DNA of 64,000 nt, from positions 124,001 through 188,000 of the forward strand of contig NKYR01000015.1 in assembly GCA_003184365.1 (NCBI GenBank), given 5' to 3'. The DNA comes from Evernia prunastri. Lineage: Eukaryota > Ascomycota > Lecanoromycetes > Lecanorales > Parmeliaceae. The position numbers and the translations under genes are program-made. The notes under the pieces are model-generated. The model made no database searches. It saw only the letters and a list, made by a program, of their open reading frames with translations, and was not told the DNA's origin. Shown in pieces: positions 57,366-64,000 of this stretch. Numbering within the stretch: the first letter of the stretch is position 1; every line of letters begins with the position of its first letter.

Positions 57366-57779
57366 TACGTCATTTAATGAGAAGAAGAAGAGATATACCG
57401 AGATCCCCTAGAATGAGAAGATGTTCATCAATGCTTTCATCTTCAATCGCGTGCAACTGCTCATCGGTTTGCTGAAATGGCAAAGAGTCCATCAATCATG
57501 CAAAAACGCAAGGCATACCTTACTTATTCATTGACGTTGTGTACCAGTAGCTTCCGTTGACATTGACCACCGGTTTGTAGGGGCACCGGTCAAATAGCCA
57601 GCCTCAGGCACTTCTACCTATTCCCTACCAACCTTGCCTCGAGAGACTTTATTGAAGGATGTGGAAAGGTCGATCGATGTTCGAAATCTGCAGGATACTT
57701 TGAAGTGCTGCGATCGCGATTCGCGTGTACTGGTATATTCTACTCTATTCTACTCTATATCTCACCGGTACCGGCGAAT
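57366..57779. other. Intergenic region
   Basis: 3' flank of the MFS gene and promoter of the aspartate aminotransferase gene. No further gene seen. Confidence 0.6.
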
Positions 57780-59219
57780 ATGTCCGAAAAATCAACCTCT
57801 TCAAAAGTCAACAAACCTCTGACTCGATTATCCAACATCAAAGCCCATATCAACATGGACGGTTGCAACCCTACCGTCTTTCACCATGGCATCGTGCCTC
57901 AGGCCCCAGAAGACCCGCTGTTCGGGTTAATGGCTGCGTATAGAAAAGATGTGTCCGACAAGAAGGTTGATCTGGGTATTGGAGCTTATCGTGATAACAA
58001 CGCACAACCATGGGTACTTCCCGTGGTCAAGAAGGTGATTCAATATAACAACATGAAGACCACAATATGCTCGGGCTCACCTTTGCATTAGGCGGAGGAA
58101 CTACTTCGCAAGGACCCTAAGCTCAATCACGAGTATCTACCAATCGCTGGTCTTGCCGACTTTACCACAGCAGCACAGAAGCTCATCGTAGGATCAGACA
58201 GCCCCGCCATAAAGGACAAGAGGGTATACCTGCCGACTCACTCTCCGCCAGTGTTGAGCTGATTACGCTCGTCTCAGATTGTCTCCCTCCAAACCATCTC
58301 CGGCACCGGTGCTGTTCACCTAGGAGGCCTTTTCCTCGCGAAATTCTACCCTGGGAACAAACAGCTCTATTTCTCTTCTCCCACATGGGCCAACCACAAC
58401 CAGATCTTCTCCAACGTCGGGCTTCCTGTCAAAGCATACCCATATTTCTCGCCTAAGACAAAAGGTCTCGACTTTGATGGCATGCGTTCTACGATCGAGC
58501 AGGCCCCTGAAGGCAGTATCATTCTTCTACACGCTTGTGCCCATAATCCTACTGGAGTCGACCCGACCCGAGATCAATGGAAGGAAATCGCTAAGGTGAT
58601 GCGAGCAAAGAACCATTTCCCCTTCTTCGATTGCGCATACCAGGGTTTTGCGTCCGGCGACCTCGAAAGAGACGCTTGGGCTGTCCGGTATTTCGTCTCC
58701 GAAGGGTTCGAGCTCTGCATTGCCCAGTCCTTTGCCAAGAATTTTGGTCTCTACGCCGAACGGACCGGTGTATTCCACTTCGTCACGGGCGCCGGCCCAG
58801 ATGCTCAGAGCACGATTGCCCGCATAGGTTCTCAGCTTACCCTTCTACAACGTAGCGAGATCAGCAATCCGCCTGCTTACGGGGCCCGTATAGCCAGTCT
58901 TGTTCTCAACGACCCGGAACTGTTCAAGGAATGGCAAGCCAACCTGCAGACTATGGCTGGCCGTATCATCGATATGCGAAAAACGTTGAGATCGAAGTTG
59001 GAGGAATTAAATGGGAAAGAGGGGAGCTGGAAACATATCACCGATCAGATTGGCATGTTCAGCTTCACGGGCTTGACTGAGAAGCAGGCAGTGAAGATCA
59101 AGGATGATGCACATGTGTATATGACGAAAAATGGGAGGATCAGTATGGCTGGGCTGAACACGGGCAATATCGACTATACTGCCAAGGCCATCGACAAGAT
59201 CGTGAGGGAGACAGACTAA
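57780..59219 (+). CDS. Aspartate aminotransferase (cytosolic type)
   Basis: PLP enzyme exchanging the amino group between aspartate and 2-oxoglutarate; links TCA intermediates, nitrogen flow and the malate-aspartate shuttle. Exons 57780-58034, 58092-58223, 58278-59219; introns 57 and 54 bp, phase 0; 442 residues. Motifs: DPLFGLMAAYRKDVSDKKVD with LGIGAYRDNNAQPWVL, YLPIAGLADF, TISGTGAVHLGGLFLAKFYP, SPTWANHNQIF, LLHACAHNPTGVDPTRDQWK, FFDCAYQGFASGDLERDAWA, CIAQSFAKNFGLYAERTG (the Lys binds PLP) and GMFSFTGLTEKQAVKIKDDA. No presequence: the frame upstream has only a GTG, so a cytosolic or peroxisomal form is likely. The usual SFSKN is SFAKN here. Confidence 0.95.
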
Positions 59220-59356
59220 TGGTGAAATCTTTACAGATGAGCCGTAATGGAAAAAACTGCATATAGATGAATTCGACTCGGGGTATCAATGCTCTCCGTC
59301 CATACGATGCTGCCCTTGCTCTCGGTTATAGATAGACCATTAGCAATTCTACGCCC

Positions 59357-60588
59357 CTAGAAAATCAAGTCCCATGTCACTAAGAATCCACACAGTCCAC
59401 AACTAGCCCAGAATACCATTCTGGCGGTACTCTTCCTCTCCGTCGCCCTCTTAAGCTCTTTATTCCCACCGCCAACGTTCTCCGTCGTTGACAAGGAGTC
59501 GGAGACCAATTGAGATATATTGGCGGTCTGAACGTCGAGGTTTTGAACTAAGGTGGTTTGCAACTCGGATATCTCGAGCATAGAACGTTCAGCTGTCCTA
59601 TGAAGTGACTGTGGGTTAGTTTGGAACAACAAGTTGAGAAACGGATGGAGAGCACGCACCGAACCTGATCCAACGTGTCTTCATACTGCTTCAACATGTC
59701 CTGATTCTCCCGCGCAAACAACTGCAGCTGTTCCGGACTCAACTGTTGCTCGATTTCCCTTCGACTCTCGTCCTCACCCACCCCTCCGCCAGCCCTGTAC
59801 TCACTCTTCCCCTCCCTCGGCCGCCCATTCAAACACTCACCACCACCGCCATCTACCCCAACCCCATCAGAGCCCTCATCAGCACCCCGACTCCCTTTCA
59901 CTTTATACAACACACTTCTCCCCCTTTCCACCTCCCTCTCCAGCCGCCTCTCCATCATGCCCCTCTGCACCTCCCCTACTCCCTCCAATTTCATCCCCAA
60001 ATACCACACCACGCTGTCCCTATGCATGGCAAACATTTCCCTCCGCGCCTCTTCGACCGCCTGCTCCGGGCTCTTGTCCCCGCCGCTGGCCCCGGCCGCC
60101 CACCGGCCCAGCACACCCTTTGCGTACCGTTTGGAAGAGATGCGCGCCTCGGTGTCCCGGCGGATTTGTTCCGCCGAGGCGAGCTGCCGGATGCCGGCGT
60201 TCAGGTCGCGCAGGACGGTTTTCGAACTCACGTCTATGGCGTCGCGGGCCGGGGCGGAGAGGTAGGTCGTTTCTTGCGGGGGGCCATGGGGGAGGCGTGA
60301 GGATGGGGGATGGGCGGCGCGGCGGGGTGGGGGGGAGGTGGAGAGATAGGCTTGGCGGATTGAGAGGAGGTAGGTGTGGAGGGAGAGGATGTGGGAGTTC
60401 TGATGGAAGAATAATTAGGGGGGGAGTGGAGGAGCATTAGGGGGTTTGGGGGGGGGGAGGGGGGTTACTATTCTGTAGGCTTCTTTGAGGAATTCATCGG
60501 AGGTGGTGGAGCGGGTGAGAGGGTACTGGTTGCATTGCGTGTTGTGTCTTTGGAGGAGTTTGTTAAGGGTGGATGTTACGTTGGACAT
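59357..60588 (-). CDS. UFE1: ER t-SNARE Ufe1 (syntaxin 18 type)
   Basis: Qa-SNARE for retrograde Golgi-to-ER fusion. Exons 60588-60469, 60399-59660, 59597-59357; introns 69 and 62 bp; 366 residues, phases agree. Exon 1 encodes the syntaxin-18 N-terminal signature (MSNVTSTLNKLLQRHNTQCN, then STTSDEFLKEAYRI). Exon 2 continues NSHILSLHTYLLSIRQAYLS and has a Gly/Arg-rich loop that differs from most fungi. The SNARE helix begins in FARENQDMLKQYEDTLDQVR and runs over the last intron to AERSMLEISELQTTLVQNLD (glutamine zero-layer region) and DSLSTTENVGGGNKELKRAT. It closes with the tail anchor MVFWASCGLCGFLVTWDLIF. Head to head with CDC9. Confidence 0.94.
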
Positions 60589-61014
60589 TGGGGATTGTTT
60601 CGGGGATTACTGGCAATTGGAGAATTGATACGTTTGGAAAGTGCCAAGACTTATTCTTTGGTTGTACCTACTTAGTCCTAGTGGCATCGGCAGCCTCGCA
60701 GGGCTTAGCGTTGTCAGAGCACTTAACGCGGCGCATCGCGACTACCTCTGACGCGATTATTGTTGATTTAATTCAGTGATTCAATTGTTTGATTTGGACA
60801 TCCGACAGACGAAGCACAATACCTCTGTCAGTCGCCGGTCTGGCTACCTATCCTAGCTCCAGACTCTTCAATCACTTACTCTCCTTTAAATACTCTTCGC
60901 TACTGTCACTCCCTCTCGCCGTAACATTCAGCAAGTCTTTCACTCGTGGGGGGGGGCAGCATACAGAATCAGATTCGTTTGATCACAACAACGAGTCACC
61001 TTCCCTCGCCAATT
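60589..61014. promoter_or_regulatory. Divergent promoter between UFE1 and CDC9
   Basis: 426 bp between outward-facing start codons. Two GACGCG-type words are present (around 60726 as AACGCGGCGC and 60751 as TGACGCGATT); ACGCGT-like MBF control of CDC9, known in yeast, is possible but no exact ACGCGT site was seen. Confidence 0.5.
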
Positions 61015-64000
61015 ATGCCGCCAAAGCAAGCTACACTGGGGTATGTCAAATCGGGGCAGCAGACCTTAGGGTGCATGCTCCTTGCTCTCACCGACTCGAA
61101 CATTTACTAATGCGTATCCTTCGGCCTAGAAAGTTCTTCGGACGACCCACCGGCTCCTCGCCAAAGCCTCAACAATCGAGGTTGGCTTTTCAGAAGCCAC
61201 ATAACACGAACACAATCAATGACGAGCATGAGGACGTCGATGGAGTAGTGAAAGCAGAAGATCGTGAAGATGCAGATGCTGCGAATAATGATATTGCCGA
61301 TGAAGATGTCAACATGGATAACAAGCCAGAGATGGATGAGTCATCTACAGGGAGCAAGCAATCAGTCCCATTCATGAATGGCATGGAGAAAGCCAATTCT
61401 GCACTAGCTAATGGCAAACGTGAGTTGTATCTATAACTTCTTCGCCTTAAGTCATTTTTCTAACAGCATGGCATTGAGAACACCATACTGACCCTACAGC
61501 AGCTGGGAACTCGTCGCCACCAGGCAGCTCGGCCCCTTTGAAACGCAGTAAAAGTGAATTAGAAGATGAAGAGGACGAGGATGATGACGAGCCAGTGAAA
61601 AAGCGCTCACGGAGGGGAGATGCTAGGGGTCAATCTAGGCAGTCGACAAAGCAGAAAAACACCGGCAAAGAATCTCCGAAAGCTAAAGCTATTGCCCCTA
61701 AAACTCGCAAATTGGAGCATGAGTCGAAGCCGTCGTCCAAGAAGACAGTAAATATTTCGGAGAAGGCAAAAGCTGTTGATTCTAAAAATACAAAGGCTTT
61801 TCAGAAAGAGGCAAAACAAGCTCCTGCAAAAGAAGCCCAAAAGGCCCCAAAAGCGGAAGAAGATGATGTCTCAGATGAAGTTGCCTCAGAAGTAGAAGAT
61901 GAGGAAGCCGAGTCTGACGATGAGGACAGACCTGAAGTCGCTGCTAAAGCTCGAGAGAAGGTCCAATCGACTCTCAAGAGCAGTGGAAAAGATCCCTACC
62001 CGGATTGGAAGCCTGGGGAACCGGTCCCATACGCGGCATTATGTACTACATTTTCATTGGTCGAAATGACGACCAAGCGACTTGTGATTTCAGCACACTG
62101 CTCTCTGTTTCTACGTCAGGTCCTAAGGCTTACACCTCAAGATCTTTTGCCTACTGTGCAGCTCATGATCAATAAGCTTGCTGCTGATTATGCTGGCATT
62201 GAGCTTGGTATTGGAGAATCGTTGATAATGAAAGCTATTGGTGAGACCACCGGAAGGAATTTGCAGATCATTAAGGCCGACCAGAATGAGATCGGCGATC
62301 TAGGTCTCGTGGCAGCAAAGAGTCGTTCGAATCAGCCTACGATGTTCAAACCAAAACCTTTGACTGTACGAGGAGTTCTTGAAGGTCTGATGGGCATCGC
62401 AACAGTATCTGGCGACGGCTCTCAAGGGAGAAAAATCGCCGGTATCAAGAAATTACTATCTGCAGCAGACGCTTCATTGGCAGGCAAGGGCAGTAAAGGG
62501 ATCGACATCACAAAAGACAAAGGCGGAGCGAGTGAAGCTAAATTTATAGTGCGATTCTTGGAAGGTAAATTGAGACTCGGATTAGCAGAAAGGACGGTGC
62601 TTGTAGGTCTCGCGCACGCAATGGTCATTCACGAAACCGAGAAGAAGGGAAACAAGCTACCGAGCAGCGAAAAGCTGGCGGAAGGAGAGGCGATTCTCAA
62701 GACAGTCTATAGGTGAGCTATAGAGATTCGATATTTTTCTCTGCTAATAGCCTTCCAGCGAATTACCCAGTTACGAAGTCATCGTACCTGCAATGGTTGA
62801 GCACGGGATTTTTCACTTGCGCGAGAATTGTAAACTGCAGCCTGGTGTACCCCTGAAGCCAATGTTAGCCAAACCTACGAAGTCGATCACCGAAGTGCTT
62901 GACCGGTTTGAAGGCAAGAACTTCACCTGTGAATTTAAGTACGACGGCGAGCGCGCCCAGATTCACTACGTCGCTGAAGATTCGCCCCAACAGTATACAA
63001 GCAGTGTGCCAGGGTCTAGCAAACAGGCCAAAGGTCTTTCTGCCATCTTCTCACGGAATTCCGAGGATCTTTCCAAGAAGTATCCAGATATTCTTGCGAA
63101 GCTAGATACATGGATCAAAAAGGAGACTAAAAGTTTCGTATTGGACTGTGAGACAGTCGCATGGGATCTTGTGGAGAAGAAGGTCCTGCCGTTCCAGCAA
63201 TTAATGACACGGAAGCGCAAGGATGTCAAAGCCGAGGACGTAAAAGTCTGCGTCTGCGTCTTTGCCTTTGACATGCTCTTCTACAATGGAGAGGTGAGTC
63301 ATCAGCTTCCCTTCCGCGAATGCTGTTTACTGATCATTGAAAGGCAATTGTCCAAAAGTCTCTGCGCGAGCGAAGAGAGCTCCTACATCAGGCATTCCAG
63401 GAGGTCGAAGGCGAATTCTCGTTCGCTCAACATGGCAATACGGATAATCTCGAGGAGATCCAAACGCTGCTTGACGAGAGCGTCAAAGCGTCCTGCGAAG
63501 GACTCATGGTCAAGATGCTTGATACCGACGAGAGTGGCTACGAGCCCAGCAAGCGAAGTCGCAATTGGCTCAAAGTAAAGAAGGACTACCTCTCCGGCAT
63601 TGGCGATTCCCTAGATCTCGTCGTTTTGGGCGCATACTTTGGCAAGGGCAAGCGTACGTCAGTGTACGGCGCTTTCCTGCTAGCTTGCTACAACTCCTCA
63701 AAGGAATGCTATGAAACAGTCTGCAACATAGGTACCGGTTTTTCAGAAGCCATCCTGGAAGAGCTCCATACGAAATTAAAGGACTACACCATTGACAAAC
63801 CAAAACCCTTCTACTCACACAGCACAGTGGCGAAAAACCAGCCAGATGTCTGGTTTGAGCCGCGCTTCGTGTGGGAAGTCAAGACCGCAGACTTGACGCT
63901 TAGCCCGAGATACAAAGCCGGCGCTGATGCCTTGGGTGATAGTAGTCATAAGGGCATCAGCCTGAGATTTCCGAGGTTCATCAAGGAGAGGGATGATAAG
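61015..64000 (+). CDS. CDC9: DNA ligase I (partial, 3' end beyond window)
   Basis: ATP-dependent ligase that seals Okazaki fragments and repair nicks. Exons 61015-61040, 61130-61419, 61500-62712, 62759-63293, 63344 to the edge; phases agree. A PCNA-binding PIP box, QATLGKFF, straddles the first intron at the very N-terminus, as in human and yeast ligase I. A Lys/Glu-rich disordered region with nuclear-localisation-like KKRSRRG follows, then the DNA-binding domain (YPDWKPGEPVPYAALCTTFS ... GGASEAKFIVRFLEGKLRLG). The catalytic Lys is in EFKYDGERAQIH. Further motifs: SFVLDCETVAWD, FAFDMLFYNGE, ESVKASCEGLMVKML, NWLKVKKDYL and VWEVKTADLTLSPRY. The last visible residues (RFPRFIKERDDK) sit about 60 residues before the expected end. 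The exon 3 acceptor could be 61499 or 61502 (a NAGNAG pair). Confidence 0.95.

Noticed and set aside
59634..60440. 268-codon plus-strand frame
   Set aside because: Antisense to UFE1 exon 2; Pro/Arg-rich reversed reading of a GC-rich exon.
1..64000. tRNA genes, rRNA, CRISPR arrays, transposon ends
   Set aside because: Scanned by eye for B-box-like GGTTCRANTC words and long terminal or inverted repeats; none was convincing. tRNAscan-SE and RepeatMasker would settle it.
1..64000. Secondary-metabolite or other gene cluster
   Set aside because: Neighbours are unrelated housekeeping genes; one MFS transporter and one lactonase-type enzyme far apart are not a cluster.

Overview
The window looks like the genome of a filamentous ascomycete (Pezizomycotina; a leotiomycete-type fungus is my guess, not shown). 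Genes are protein-coding, on both strands, and cut by short introns (46-271 bp, mostly 50-70) with GTRNGT donors, CTRAY branch points and YAG acceptors. Intergenic DNA is rich in TACCTTA/CCTAAGG words, microsatellites and long C or G runs. I found no tRNA, rRNA, CRISPR or intact transposon. Spliced gene models were built by hand; where I call a junction firm, the reading phases agree on both sides of it.

Left part, 1-20 kb: a long secreted Ser/Thr/Gly-rich repeat protein (minus strand, open at the left edge and easy to miss because its frame has no stop inside the window), 3.3 kb without genes, an orphan 1131-residue protein with a mitochondrial-type N-terminus, an SMP-30/gluconolactonase-type enzyme, the AFG1-like mitochondrial AAA ATPase, a decayed SRPBCC-fold gene and the polarity scaffold BEM1.

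Middle, 20-38 kb: THP3/LENG8-like SAC3 protein and ESCRT-II VPS36 (head to head), an orphan fungal protein, a small double-stranded-RNA-binding-like protein, the eukaryotic tRNA-guanine transglycosylase catalytic subunit, a small secreted cysteine-rich protein with a duplicated motif, and a HOS3-type histone deacetylase.

Right part, 38-64 kb: a division 1 chitin synthase and mitoribosomal MRP51 (head to head), RPS17, RTR1 and the actin-patch protein BBC1 (head to head), EMC4 and the AP-1 beta-adaptin APL2 (head to head), a DHA1-type MFS transporter, cytosolic aspartate aminotransferase, and the ER SNARE UFE1 head to head with DNA ligase I CDC9, which runs off the right edge.

Most genes are housekeeping functions in cell wall and polarity, membrane traffic, mitochondria, RNA and DNA. 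They form no metabolic cluster. The less explained parts are the repeat-rich secreted protein, the cysteine-rich secreted protein, the dsRBD-like protein, the two orphans and the decayed SRPBCC gene.
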